From: Roseateles_C aquae
GTDB lineage: Bacteria > Pseudomonadota > Gammaproteobacteria > Burkholderiales > Burkholderiaceae_C
Direction of reading: 5' to 3'
NCBI RefSeq assembly: GCF_032337115.1
Contig: NZ_JAVXZY010000005.1
Coordinates: forward strand, 310,001 to 374,000
Length of the DNA: 64,000 nucleotides
Shown: in pieces, positions 15,956 to 24,764 of the stretch
How the letters are laid out: each line of letters opens with the position of its first letter
How positions within the stretch are numbered: the stretch's first letter is position 1
Notes under the pieces: generated by a model
What the model saw: the letters and a program-made list of their open reading frames with translations, nothing else
Databases searched by the model: none
Told to the model about the DNA's origin: nothing
Position numbers and translations under genes: made by a program

Positions 15956-15999
15956 TGCTGGGTCAGGCGTAGGCGGCGAATGGGCCGCGGCCCTTGACC

Positions 16000-18768
16000 T
16001 CAATAGCGAGTGCTCAGGCTCAGCCCGTTGAAGGCCGTCTTGCCCGAAACCGTCAGGTAGACGTAGCCCGGGGTGTAGACCGGCACGACGACAGATTCAG
16101 CATTGCCGCTGTTGGTGGAGCGGTAGTTGTGCGCCGTTGGCGTGGCCCAGCCCTGGGTGTTGACGTACAGATCGGCATTGCCGGAACCGCCGCTGGTGCT
16201 GATGGTCAGCTGCACATTGGGCTTGTCTACATAGATGAAGTAGTACAGCAGATCGCCCGCTGCGCCGGCCAGACCGCTGCGCACGCAGCCGTTGGCCATG
16301 CTGTCGGACCGGCTCGGGCAGGTGGAGGGCGGCACGCTGGCGACGCTCACCGTTTGCGCGGCGCTCGTCGTGCTCAGCCCGCCGTTGTCGGTCACCTTCA
16401 GCGTCACGCTGTAATTGCCGGCGCTCGAGTAGGTCTTGACCGGATTCGTGGCGGTCGACGTCGTGCCGTCGCCGAAGGTCCACAGCCGGCTGGCGATGGT
16501 GCCGTCGGCGTCGGTGGACCGGTCGGTGAAGTTGACCGTCAGGCCGGACGGGCTGTAGCTGAAGTTGGACGTTGGCGCCTGATTGACCGGCGGCGTGCCA
16601 GAAACGGTTACGGTTTGTGGAGCGCTGGTGTTGCTTAGATTGGTGTTGTCCGTCACCTTCAGCGTGACGCTGTAGCTACCAGCCTTGGCGTAGGTCTTGG
16701 ACGGGTTGGTCGCCGTCGACGTGGTGCCGTCGCCGAAGCTCCACAGGCGGCTGGTAATGGTGGAGTTGCCGTTCGGATCGGTCGAGGCGTCGCTGAAATT
16801 GACCGTCAGACCCGCAATGCTGGTCTTGAATGCCGCGCTGGGCGCCTGCGCCGAGCTGCCACCGGACGGGGGGACCTTTGCGTTGCAGTTGACGTTGGAC
16901 GTCGGCACCGTAGTCAACCAAGAGTTGAACTCGCTGTCGTAGCGGCTGCCGATGGTGGACTTCTCCAAGTTGCGCGCGCCGGTCCAGTCACCCTTGCGGT
17001 AGTAGCCCAGCAAGGTCTGCAGGTCGGTGGGGTGCTTATCCATCATGAAGCTCACCGCCAGGAAGCCCCAGTTGTAGATGCGTGTCTGGTCGGCGTTGTC
17101 GTAGGTGGTGTCGAATAGCGTGCTGAGTGCGTAGCGCTTCGTTTTGGCCTCGTTCAGCGCGTCGGTATACGTGACATTGCGGTAGCAGTAGGAAACATGC
17201 TCCGCCAGGCCCTCGATCCACCAGATCTGCGGCGTCGAGATGCCTGCGCTGAAGTCGCCATACATGTCAAAGCGGCCATCGAGGTAGTGGGTGTACTCAT
17301 GGTTCAGGTTCCAGACCTCGAACGTCGGCTTCACCCACTCGGCCTCATAGGCGTAGAAGCGCGGCACATTGCCAGCTTGGGTCGGGTCGCCCTCGATGTA
17401 CATGCCACCGTTGTTGGTGTCGATGCCGAACAGCGGGCCCGCGTAGTCCTGGTAGTCGTAGCTGCTGTCGAAGATGACCAGCTCCAGGCTGCTGTTGTTG
17501 TCGCCGGCGACCGGCGTGCGATTGGTGCCCAGCTTGTTGTGGAAGTAGGACTCCTCGTTGATCACCGAGCTACAGGTGGCGTTGAGCTCTGCCGCGCTCA
17601 TGGCCTGGGCGCGCAGCGTCAGCGATGGGCTGCACACCTGCTTCAGCGGTAGCACGGCCGCTTCCGCGCGCGGTTTCCAGTTGCAGCTGCTGTAGGTGCT
17701 GCACTGGCCTGGGTCGTAGTAGTCGGTCATGTCCGCCAAACCGATCCAGATGGCCTGGCTGGGCGTGTTCAGGCCGCCGCGGCTCATCAGCGCCTGGATC
17801 TGTGGCCGGGTCGTGCTCAGCAGGGTCGGATACTGCAGGAAGCGCGAGAGCTCACGGGCCGCATTGCTGACCAGATAGCTCTCCGGCGTGCCGATCAGAC
17901 CCCAGTTGCGGTTGGTGAAGTCGTTGACCGCGTACTGCAGCGTCACATCCGATTTCACCAGCGCCTGGAAGTCGGCGTTCTGGTGGCCGCGCCAGAGCAC
18001 GGTGAAGGTGCTGTTGACGGCCGCCTTCATGTTGTAGGAGCTGTTCCAACTGCTGCTGTAGGAATCCAGCAAGCGCTTGACGACCCAGGCGTAGCGCGCG
18101 TTCTCGGTCGAGGAGTCGATCAGCGTAACCGCCTCGCTCAGCACATCGCCGTTGGCGTCAGAGACCTGGAAGATGTTGGCGTTGGCGTAGAGCGCATCCA
18201 GCGCGGCGCGGATCGAGGTCTTCAGCGCCGTTCCATAGCTGCCGACGGAGCCGGCGTCATTGAACTGCACATAGTAGCCAGCGCGTAGGAACAGGATCAG
18301 CTGCAAGACACCGCTGCTGTTGGTGCCGTTGTAGCTCCCCGCGTAGCTGCGCAGGCCATCGGCGACGCTGCGCATCTGCGTTTCATTGAAGGCACGCTGG
18401 GCGTCGGTGCCGCGCAGGCTGAAGAGGGCGTTCACGCATTCGACGGTGCTGGTTCTCACCGCTTCGGCCAGAGCGCTGCCGGAACGTGTGGTGAAGACCG
18501 TCGTGTCGCAGGCGGCCGCAGCCAGCTGCTGGCGGGCGCTGAGCTTGGCGCGGACGCTGCTGGCGGATTTGGGTTGCGAACGCTCGGCGGAGACGGGCGG
18601 GCGGTCCTTGGCGTCTTGCTTTTGCGCCTTGTCTTTTTGGTGATCGACGTGGAGCAGCGAGGCGTCCTTGCTTTGCGGCATGGGCCCGCTGGCCGTCGGG
18701 CTGGCATGGGCGAGGCTCAGGCAAAAAGACATGGCGAGGCCAAGCCCCGCTAGTTTTGGGGTATGCAT
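16000..18768 (-). CDS. secreted collagenase-like M9 metalloprotease with two PKD domains and a PPC domain
   Basis: A 922-residue secreted protease. The ATG at 18768 begins a signal peptide (MHTPKLAGLGLAMSFCLSLAHA); the longer upstream frame is not protein-like. The activator/peptidase part spans to about residue 625, with the zinc site HEYTHYLDGRF (His490, Glu491, His494) and the downstream ligand in WWIEGLAEH (Glu519), exactly the gluzincin M9 pattern. Two PKD domains follow (about 642-722 and 731-810; both have the WxFGDG core and GxYSVTLKVTDN), and a C-terminal pre-peptidase/PPC domain (about 838-922, NADLYVN). It should degrade collagen or similar extracellular protein. It stands alone, with its own terminator. 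Confidence 0.94.
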   Translation of the reverse strand: MHTPKLAGLGLAMSFCLSLAHASPTASGPMPQSKDASLLHVDHQKDKAQKQDAKDRPPVSAERSQPKSASSVRAKLSARQQLAAAACDTTVFTTRSGSALAEAVRTSTVECVNALFSLRGTDAQRAFNETQMRSVADGLRSYAGSYNGTNSSGVLQLILFLRAGYYVQFNDAGSVGSYGTALKTSIRAALDALYANANIFQVSDANGDVLSEAVTLIDSSTENARYAWVVKRLLDSYSSSWNSSYNMKAAVNSTFTVLWRGHQNADFQALVKSDVTLQYAVNDFTNRNWGLIGTPESYLVSNAARELSRFLQYPTLLSTTRPQIQALMSRGGLNTPSQAIWIGLADMTDYYDPGQCSTYSSCNWKPRAEAAVLPLKQVCSPSLTLRAQAMSAAELNATCSSVINEESYFHNKLGTNRTPVAGDNNSSLELVIFDSSYDYQDYAGPLFGIDTNNGGMYIEGDPTQAGNVPRFYAYEAEWVKPTFEVWNLNHEYTHYLDGRFDMYGDFSAGISTPQIWWIEGLAEHVSYCYRNVTYTDALNEAKTKRYALSTLFDTTYDNADQTRIYNWGFLAVSFMMDKHPTDLQTLLGYYRKGDWTGARNLEKSTIGSRYDSEFNSWLTTVPTSNVNCNAKVPPSGGSSAQAPSAAFKTSIAGLTVNFSDASTDPNGNSTITSRLWSFGDGTTSTATNPSKTYAKAGSYSVTLKVTDNTNLSNTSAPQTVTVSGTPPVNQAPTSNFSYSPSGLTVNFTDRSTDADGTIASRLWTFGDGTTSTATNPVKTYSSAGNYSVTLKVTDNGGLSTTSAAQTVSVASVPPSTCPSRSDSMANGCVRSGLAGAAGDLLYYFIYVDKPNVQLTISTSGGSGNADLYVNTQGWATPTAHNYRSTNSGNAESVVVPVYTPGYVYLTVSGKTAFNGLSLSTRY

Positions 18769-19220
18769 GATGGGTCCGGTTTCCTGATGGAGGAGAGGGC
18801 ACCCGGTCAAACGGCCGGGCGACGAGGGCCTGCCTTGTGGGCAGGCACACGCGCCGGCAGCGCTGCGTACCACTTATATCGCATCTGCCAGCAAAATATA
18901 TTTGACATATGCATGACATATTTCACAAGAGGGGTGGAACCGATTCTTGTAAGAAAATGTGTTGCTATTCCGACAAAGGCGCATCAAAACCTTTCGATTG
19001 GGGCGCATGGTGGATGATGAGGCTTGCTAGTCGCACATATGTGCGAATGCCCGTCGTTTTGTGCGCTCTGGCACTCCTAAACGCTGCGTCGCTGCCTCTC
19101 CATGCAAGGCTGGGGGCAAGCGCCGGCCGGCCCCAAGGCTGGCGCTCGTGGGGAGCGGGCGTCCGATTCAGACGACTTACGGATCGTCTCGGGGCGGGGG
19201 GCGGTAGGCCGCCGAACGGC
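18769..19220. other. intergenic region between collagenase and ybiB
   Basis: No gene supported. It contains the AT-rich promoter area of the collagenase gene (about 18870-18935, with GATATAAG on the minus strand as a possible -10) and a 16-base palindrome at 19031-19046. The rest is GC-rich sequence after the ybiB stop without a clear terminator. Confidence 0.4.
19031..19046. promoter_or_regulatory. perfect 16-bp palindrome
   Basis: TCGCACATATGTGCGA is an exact palindrome in the stretch between collagenase and ybiB. It has the size and symmetry of a dimeric repressor or activator operator; no regulator gene is adjacent, so its user is unknown. Confidence 0.4.
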
Positions 19221-20141
19221 TCAGTACTGGCTCAGCTGCGTTAGCGCTTCGAGCTGTTCGGCGATGCGCCGGGGCATAGGCAGCCGCCCGTGCAGCAGGC
19301 TGTCGATCAGCTGTGCATTGCCGGCGATATCGGACTGCTCGAGCAGTGCCTGGCAGTCATCTTCCAGGTCCTCATGCAGCCGGCAGCTGCCGCCAGCGTC
19401 GATCTGCATCAGCCAGGCCTTGCGACGCAGATGCGCATGGGCTTCGCCTTCGCAGCCTTTCATCAGCAGCGCCGTGCCCCCGGTGTTTTGGCACAGCGCG
19501 GGCAGCAGTGCGGACATGCTGGTGATGTATTCCGGGTGGGTCACGGCAACGACCCGGGTGCTGTGGCCCGGCGCCGGATCGAGCAGCTTGGCCAGGCTGT
19601 GCGCGCTGTTGCGAACACCCAGCCTCACTCGCAGTGCCATCAGCCTGTCCAGGCCGGGCAGCAGCAGAACGCTCGGCAGCACGGCAAGCCGGCGTTGCTG
19701 CAACTGCTCTTGTGCTTCTTCAAGCGATGCGGCACAGCGCAGCCCCAGGGCTTCCAGCAGTTCGAATGGGTTCTCCCGCGCGCTGAAATCATGCCGGCCA
19801 TGAATCAGCACCGGGATGCCCTCGTCGGCCAAGCGCAGGGCAATCAGCGGCATCAGATTGGCAAGTTTTCGAGCGCCATTGAAGCTGGGCAGCAGGACCA
19901 GCCGTCGCTCGCCGGGCACGTGCAGGCGCTGACAACGTGCATTCATCGCTTCACTGAAGCCGAGCAACTCGTCCGCTGATTCGCCCTTGATGCGCAAGGC
20001 CAGCAGCAGGGCGCCGAGCTCCAGCTCAGGCACCTGACCGTCAAGCATCGCGCCAAACAGAGCGGCAGCGTCGGCGCGATCGAGATTGCGTGCGCCCCGC
20101 GCCCCGCGTCCAACTTCCTTGATCAATGCGGCGTAGTCCAT
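19221..20141 (-). CDS. ybiB: DNA-binding protein YbiB (TrpD2-like)
   Basis: A 306-residue protein of the anthranilate phosphoribosyltransferase-like fold. The N-terminal helical domain (LFGAMLDGQVPELELGALLLALRIKGE, about residues 28-54) matches TrpD. The glycine-rich phosphoribosyl site of real TrpD is changed (LPSFNGARKLANL near residue 84), as in YbiB/TrpD2, which binds nucleic acid without sequence preference and does not make tryptophan. It is single and unlinked to trp genes. Confidence 0.88.
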   Translation of the reverse strand: MDYAALIKEVGRGARGARNLDRADAAALFGAMLDGQVPELELGALLLALRIKGESADELLGFSEAMNARCQRLHVPGERRLVLLPSFNGARKLANLMPLIALRLADEGIPVLIHGRHDFSARENPFELLEALGLRCAASLEEAQEQLQQRRLAVLPSVLLLPGLDRLMALRVRLGVRNSAHSLAKLLDPAPGHSTRVVAVTHPEYITSMSALLPALCQNTGGTALLMKGCEGEAHAHLRRKAWLMQIDAGGSCRLHEDLEDDCQALLEQSDIAGNAQLIDSLLHGRLPMPRRIAEQLEALTQLSQY

Positions 20142-20621
20142 CGTCCGCAGTGTAGGCCGCGTCCACCATGAGCCGACCCTTAACAGATTTGCTTCGTTTT
20201 TCCGATTGGTATTTGCTTGTGGGCGTATATCGCACTAAAAGGATGAAAATATCGATCTAGGCACAGAAGGTTCGAAGGAATTTGAACTTTTGTGGCCATG
20301 CAGTCTGGCAGTTCGGCAGTAACCACCCCGTGCAACGAGGAAGCGTCATGTCCGCCTTCAACCCAGTTCTGCCCCTCAGTCGAGCCGCCCGCCGCGGCTG
20401 GGCTCGCCTTCGACAGCCAAGCCAGACGGTTCATCGCCGACCGCGGCAGCCGGCCCTGTCCTTGCACTGCACTGGCCGGCATTGCTGAACATCGCTCAGC
20501 ACAGGGCCCTTCCCGAATCCACACACCGCTTTCGCCAGCGTGCCTACACCGGCGCAATGGCACCTTCCTGCGGGGCAGTACAGACCGCATTCCCTCCCCA
20601 GCCAAGCACCAGGATCCCATC
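20142..20621. other. intergenic region between ybiB and the metzincin gene
   Basis: About 480 bases without a gene that I can support. The left part is AT-rich (20180-20265) and should hold the divergent promoters; GTATATCGCAC at 20225-20235 resembles the motif ahead of the collagenase gene. The frame that continues upstream of the metzincin start is low-quality and is not part of the protein. Confidence 0.4.
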
Positions 20622-22466
20622 ATGATGAAACTGACCTGTATTGCCTTTGCCGCCTTGCTGAGCGTCGGTGCCAGCGCCCAGCGGTCGACCCAGCCCACAC
20701 CCACGGCGCCAGCCAACAGCATCGAGCTCGGTACGGCCGACAGCCTGGTGCAGAGCCTGGCCGCGCAGCATCGCAATGCCTTGGCGCGCTTCAACAAGGC
20801 CTTGGGCGGCGAATCGCTGGCAGTGGAGATCAAGGACTTTTATGACCAGAGCGGCCAGGTCTCCATCTCCGGCCAGGCGCTGGAGAGCAGCGACTCGGTC
20901 TTCTTCCTGAAGGGCACACGGCGCAATCTGCGCGGCTATCTGGTGCTGCACGCCAAGAAGAAGGCCTTCGAGTACCGTACCAATGAGGCCGGTATCGTCA
21001 GCGTGACCGAGGTGCCGATCACCAAGGTCTATCCGGACTTCGACGAGGACTTTCAGCGCAGCAATCGCAGCAACGCAACGGTCGAGCAACTCGCCGTGGC
21101 ACACCCGGTCTACAGCAGCATGGCTTTGCGCCAGGCACCGCATATCGGGCCCTATGCCAACCAGGACGTCACCAAGCTGGAGAGCAAGCCAGGCAGTGCC
21201 TGGGTGTTCTACCTGAACACCGCGGCGGTCATGAGCGGCAGCACGCCGATCAATGGCGTCACCAAGGAGCAGATGTACCGTGCCTGGCAGTCGGTTGCCG
21301 ACCAGTACTCGATGCTGAAGCTCAATGTCACGACCAACAAGGCGGTCTATGACGCCGCGCGCGCGGCCAATCCGCTGCGCACCGGCGTGATCAACTTCAT
21401 CAACCAGGACGGTCGCTCCTTCGCGCCCATCCACTCCTTTGGCACGACCTCGGCGGGTACGCTTTACCGCAATCCGGCCAGCGGCTTTGACTATGGCTAT
21501 GGCATCGGCATGACGGCTGCCCATGAGGTCGGCCACCAGATGGGCATGCTGCACGACGGCGGCGGCAGCGGCGGCGAGTACTTCGAAGGTATCCCTGCCT
21601 ATCAATGGGGCCCCATCATGGGCAACTACTGGCAGGGCGGCAGCTGGGCCAACCAGCTCTTCACCTGGAGCAAGGGCGAGTACAACACCGCCAGCAACAG
21701 GGAAGACGATCTGCGCATCATGACCGTCGACGAGGCCGTTCCCTACGCCGACGACGACAACGTCAACGGCAAAAACCTGGTGCTGCGCGCCAATGGCGAG
21801 ATCAATCCGGCCGACAACTGGGGCCAGATCGAGCGCAATACCGATAGCGACACCTTCGCCTTCACGCTGGCCAATGCCGGGACGCTGAACCTGCGCGTCG
21901 ACCCGATCGAGTACCTGCGCATGCTTGACGTCGATGCCAGCATCGTCAATGCAGCGGGGCAGACGGTGGCGCGCAGCAATCTGTCGGTGAACCGCTCGGC
22001 CGAGTTCGTCAATCTGAGCTTGCCGGCGGGCGCCTACAAGCTGCTCATCCAGGGCGGGGCCGAGGGCACGCCGCAGAACGGCTTCTCCAAGTACTCGTCG
22101 CTGGGCTATTACGCGGTCAAGGGCACGCTGGGCGGCGGCACGACGCCGAGCGCCACCCCATTGACCAGCGGCCAGCCGTTGCCCAATCAGACGGCGGGTA
22201 CGGCGGGCTGGCTGTACTACCAGATCGATGTGCCGGCCGGAAAGACCAAGCTGACTGCGACGCTCGCCGGCAACAATGGTGATGCTGATCTCTATGTGGC
22301 CGCAGGCGCCTTGCCCACGAGCAGCAGCTATGCCTGCAAATCGACCGGCTCGGCCAGCAGCGAAACCTGCAGTGTGAACAGCCCGGCCGCCGGCCGCTAC
22401 TACGTCGGTGTTTACGCTTATACCGGCTTCAATGGCTTGACGGTGACGGCCACCGTTAGTCCCTGA
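20622..22466 (+). CDS. secreted metzincin-type zinc metalloprotease with PPC domain
   Basis: A 614-residue secreted protease. The ATG at 20622 has AGGA seven bases upstream and opens a signal peptide (MMKLTCIAFAALLSVGASAQ, residues 1-20). A propeptide-like region precedes the catalytic domain, where HEVGHQMGMLHD (His301, Glu302, His305, His311) is the long zinc motif of metzincins and M333 in GPIMGNYW serves as the Met-turn. The C-terminal region has two beta-sandwich parts; the last (about 510-614, NGDADLYVAAG) is a PPC domain like that of the collagenase. It is reprolysin-like. It has no inhibitor gene beside it. Confidence 0.9.
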   Translation: MMKLTCIAFAALLSVGASAQRSTQPTPTAPANSIELGTADSLVQSLAAQHRNALARFNKALGGESLAVEIKDFYDQSGQVSISGQALESSDSVFFLKGTRRNLRGYLVLHAKKKAFEYRTNEAGIVSVTEVPITKVYPDFDEDFQRSNRSNATVEQLAVAHPVYSSMALRQAPHIGPYANQDVTKLESKPGSAWVFYLNTAAVMSGSTPINGVTKEQMYRAWQSVADQYSMLKLNVTTNKAVYDAARAANPLRTGVINFINQDGRSFAPIHSFGTTSAGTLYRNPASGFDYGYGIGMTAAHEVGHQMGMLHDGGGSGGEYFEGIPAYQWGPIMGNYWQGGSWANQLFTWSKGEYNTASNREDDLRIMTVDEAVPYADDDNVNGKNLVLRANGEINPADNWGQIERNTDSDTFAFTLANAGTLNLRVDPIEYLRMLDVDASIVNAAGQTVARSNLSVNRSAEFVNLSLPAGAYKLLIQGGAEGTPQNGFSKYSSLGYYAVKGTLGGGTTPSATPLTSGQPLPNQTAGTAGWLYYQIDVPAGKTKLTATLAGNNGDADLYVAAGALPTSSSYACKSTGSASSETCSVNSPAAGRYYVGVYAYTGFNGLTVTATVSP

Positions 22467-22570
22467 GCGGCACTTTTTCACCCCCATGCCCTCGGGGGGG
22501 CTCAGGGCTTGCCGGGCGACACAAGCGTCCTTAGCCTTGGGACCTCAACATTCACACCGAGGAGTTCCTG

Positions 22571-22741
22571 ATGCAGACAAGTTTGAAGTCACGTTTGCTG
22601 GGGCTGGCGCTGAGCCTGGGCATGGTTGGTGAAGCGCTGGCGCAAACACAGCCAGGACGCCTGCCAGAGCCCGATTCCTGGCTGCTGGTGGGCTTGGCCT
22701 TGGCGGCCGCGATTGCGGTCAGCCTGAAGAAGCGCAAGTAA
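22571..22741 (+). CDS. minimal PEP-CTERM protein (56 aa)
   Basis: A very small gene with GAGGAG six bases before the ATG. The peptide has two parts only: an N-terminal signal peptide (MQTSLKSRLLGLALSLG... cleavage after ALA, about residue 24) and, after about six residues, the sorting tail LPEPDSWLLVGLALAAAI with a basic end SLKKRK. The PEP motif, membrane helix and positive tail are those of exosortase substrates (PEP-CTERM). Almost nothing is left of a mature domain, about 30 residues or fewer. It lies 104 bases after the metzincin gene and has its own terminator. The matching exosortase is not in the window. Confidence 0.75.
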   Translation: MQTSLKSRLLGLALSLGMVGEALAQTQPGRLPEPDSWLLVGLALAAAIAVSLKKRK

Positions 22742-22765
22742 GTCGCGAGACCGTGCAACTCCAAA

Positions 22766-22794
22766 AGCCGCCGGGCCACCCTGGCGGCTTTTTT
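22766..22794 (+). terminator. terminator between the PEP-CTERM gene and the convergent hydrolase
   Basis: A stem AGCCGCC/GGCGGCT (22766-22772 with 22783-22789) with TTTTTT following on the plus strand and AAAA preceding, so it can stop transcripts from both sides. Confidence 0.85.
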
Positions 22795-22816
22795 CATGGC
22801 GTCATGGGCTGCGAGA

Positions 22817-23716
22817 TCAGCTCAAGAAGGCCTGCAGATGCTGCGCCAGTACCGTGGGCTGGTCGTGGTGCAGCATATGGCCGGCCTCGTCCAGGCAGAC
22901 CTGCTCGACCTGGGGCACGACGGCCAGGCGCTCCAGGAACTCGCTGCGCGGGTAGCGATTGCCCCACCATTTCGCGACATCCGTCTCACGGCCCTCGACC
23001 CAGAGCAGCGGCGCTTCGATGTGCGCCCAGCAGGCCAGGATCTCGGCCTTGCGGTAGAGCACCGGATTGCTGCGCTTGTGCGCCGGATCGCCAAGGATGT
23101 GCCAGGCGCCGTCACGCTGCTCGGCCCAATGGCCGGCCAACCATGCCGCCTTGTCCGGGCTCAGCCGTGGGTTGGTCTTGATCAGCCGTTCGGCCACCGC
23201 CACCAGACTGGCATAGGGCCGCAATAGCTGAGGCTGCTTCAGCTCGTCCAGCCAGGCGATCAGCCGGCCCGGCGCCTGCTCGGGGCGGGTTTCGGGCAGA
23301 CCAAAGCCTTCCAGATTGATCAGCTTGCGAATGCGCGCCGGGCGCAGGCCGGCATAGCTCATCACCACATTGCCGCCCATGCTGTGACCGAGCAGGTCGA
23401 CAGCACCATCGGGGCTGATGGCGTCGAGCAATGCATCCAGGTCACCGAGGTAGTCGGGGAACCAATAGGCATCGCTGCCGCTGCTGGCGCTGAGGCCGAA
23501 GCCGCGCCAGTCCAGTGCGATGACATGGCGCTCATCACCAAGCGCATCAACGACGAATTGGAAAGAGGCACCCACATCCATCCAGCCATGCAGCATCACG
23601 AGCGTGGGCCGATCAGCGCTGGGCGTGCCCCATTCCAGCACATGGTGGCGCAGCCCACGCAGGTTCATGAAGCGGCTTTGGAAGGCGCGGCGCGGCGCAT
23701 AAGGCGTGCTGTTCAT
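22817..23716 (-). CDS. alpha/beta hydrolase
   Basis: A 299-residue cytoplasmic alpha/beta hydrolase. It shows the oxyanion-hole segment MLHGWMDVGASF near residue 42, the nucleophile elbow LLGHSMGG (Ser about 112), and a C-terminal catalytic histidine in DEAGHMLHHDQP. This is close to epoxide-hydrolase/esterase relatives without a cap that would fix the substrate. It has no operon partner; the GNAT gene is divergent, 109 bases away. Confidence 0.88.
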   Translation of the reverse strand: MNSTPYAPRRAFQSRFMNLRGLRHHVLEWGTPSADRPTLVMLHGWMDVGASFQFVVDALGDERHVIALDWRGFGLSASSGSDAYWFPDYLGDLDALLDAISPDGAVDLLGHSMGGNVVMSYAGLRPARIRKLINLEGFGLPETRPEQAPGRLIAWLDELKQPQLLRPYASLVAVAERLIKTNPRLSPDKAAWLAGHWAEQRDGAWHILGDPAHKRSNPVLYRKAEILACWAHIEAPLLWVEGRETDVAKWWGNRYPRSEFLERLAVVPQVEQVCLDEAGHMLHHDQPTVLAQHLQAFLS

Positions 23717-23825
23717 GCGCCCACTCTAGCGGCTCGCAGCGCGGCTGACTGTCGGGCGCGAGACAAGCCGGAGTGCTGTGCGCGGCACGCACGGGGCCGA
23801 GGCCAAAGCGTGGTCGAATTCGTTC

Positions 23826-24317
23826 ATGGAAACCTACTTCTTGCGTGCGGCCGAGCCGCGTGATGTCGCCGCCATCGTTGGCTTGATCAAGGAACTGGCC
23901 GCCTTTGAGCGGCTCAGCCATCTGCTGGAGGTCGATGAGCAGCGATTGGCGCCGCAGCTGTTCGGTGCGCAGCCGGCGGCTGAGGCCATGGTGGCCGAAG
24001 CTGCGGGTCAGGTGGTCGCGTTCGCGCTGTTCTTTCGCAATTTCTCGACCTTTCTGGCCAAGCCCGGGCTGTATCTAGAGGACCTCTATGTGCAGCCGGC
24101 CTGGCGAGGCAAGGGCATAGGCGGCGCCGTGCTGCGCCGGTTGGCGCAACTGGCCGTCGAACGCGGCTGCGGGCGCTTCGAGTGGAGCGTGCTGGACTGG
24201 AACCGCGACGCCATCGCTGTCTACGAGGGCTTGGGCGCCACGGTGATGCCGGAATGGCGAATCTGCCGCCTGGCCGGCGAGGCCCTGCTGAAGGCAGCTC
24301 AGTCGAACAAGGACTGA
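23826..24317 (+). CDS. GNAT family N-acetyltransferase
   Basis: A 163-residue GNAT enzyme that transfers acetyl from acetyl-CoA to an amine. Start METYFLRAAEP is where family similarity begins. The acetyl-CoA site QPAWRGKGIGGAVLRRLAQLA (about residues 92-112) is canonical, followed by WSVLDWNRDAIAVYEGLGA. It resembles the diamine/aminoglycoside-like acetyltransferase subgroup with LYLEDLYV before the motif. Its end overlaps the convergent arsC-like gene by 19 bases. Confidence 0.9.
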   Translation: METYFLRAAEPRDVAAIVGLIKELAAFERLSHLLEVDEQRLAPQLFGAQPAAEAMVAEAAGQVVAFALFFRNFSTFLAKPGLYLEDLYVQPAWRGKGIGGAVLRRLAQLAVERGCGRFEWSVLDWNRDAIAVYEGLGATVMPEWRICRLAGEALLKAAQSNKD

Positions 24318-24652
24318 AGCAGTTCCGGGGGGCGGGCGATCACGGCGCGCTGGCCGCGCACGACGATGGGCCGCTGCAGCAGGCGCGGGTGGGCGGTGAT
24401 CGCGCTCAGCAATTGGACATCGCTCAGCCCGGGATCGGCCAGATTCAGCGCCGTGTATTCGTCTTCGCCGCTGCGCAGCAGTTCGCGAGCGGGCCGCTTC
24501 AGCAGGGCCAGCAAGGCCTGCAACTCGCCGAGGCTGGGCGGCGTGCTCAGGTACTCGATGACCTCGGCCGCCACGCCACGAGCCTCTAGCAGCGCCAGCG
24601 CCTCACGCGATTTCGAGCAGCGCGGGTTATGAAAGATTCGTACTTGTTCCAT
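24299..24652 (-). CDS. arsC: ArsC family arsenate reductase (glutaredoxin type)
   Basis: A 117-residue protein. The N-terminal redox site IFHNPRCSKSREALALL has the single catalytic cysteine (Cys12) of glutaredoxin-coupled ArsC, and the central TPPSLGELQALL plus RPIVVRGQRAVIARPPE near residue 93 fit the arsenate-binding arginines. There is no ars operon here, so the physiological substrate may be something other than arsenate, as with many stand-alone ArsC/YffB proteins. Confidence 0.85.
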   Translation of the reverse strand: MEQVRIFHNPRCSKSREALALLEARGVAAEVIEYLSTPPSLGELQALLALLKRPARELLRSGEDEYTALNLADPGLSDVQLLSAITAHPRLLQRPIVVRGQRAVIARPPELLQSLFD

Positions 24653-24764
24653 CGCTTATGTCCTGTCGGTGCGCAGTGTAGCTACGGGGAATCCATGAGC
24701 GGCCCGTGCGGCCTGCTCGCTAGCATCGTCGGCTCTGTGTGCTGAATCTATCGGGGGGGGGGTG

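Noticed and set aside
18909..19244. Plus-strand frame of 111 codons in the collagenase upstream region
   Set aside because: No ribosome site, composition changes along it, and it runs into the ybiB end; it contains a candidate operator palindrome.
20544..22487. Minus-strand frame of 647 codons opposite the metzincin gene
   Set aside because: The plus strand has the zinc motif, signal peptide and PPC domain; the antisense translation has no motif and typical shadow composition.
22467..22570. G-rich run CGGGGGGG near 22494-22501 as a phase-variable tract
   Set aside because: It is only seven G in a non-coding spacer, not adjacent to a start codon or promoter element that I can identify.
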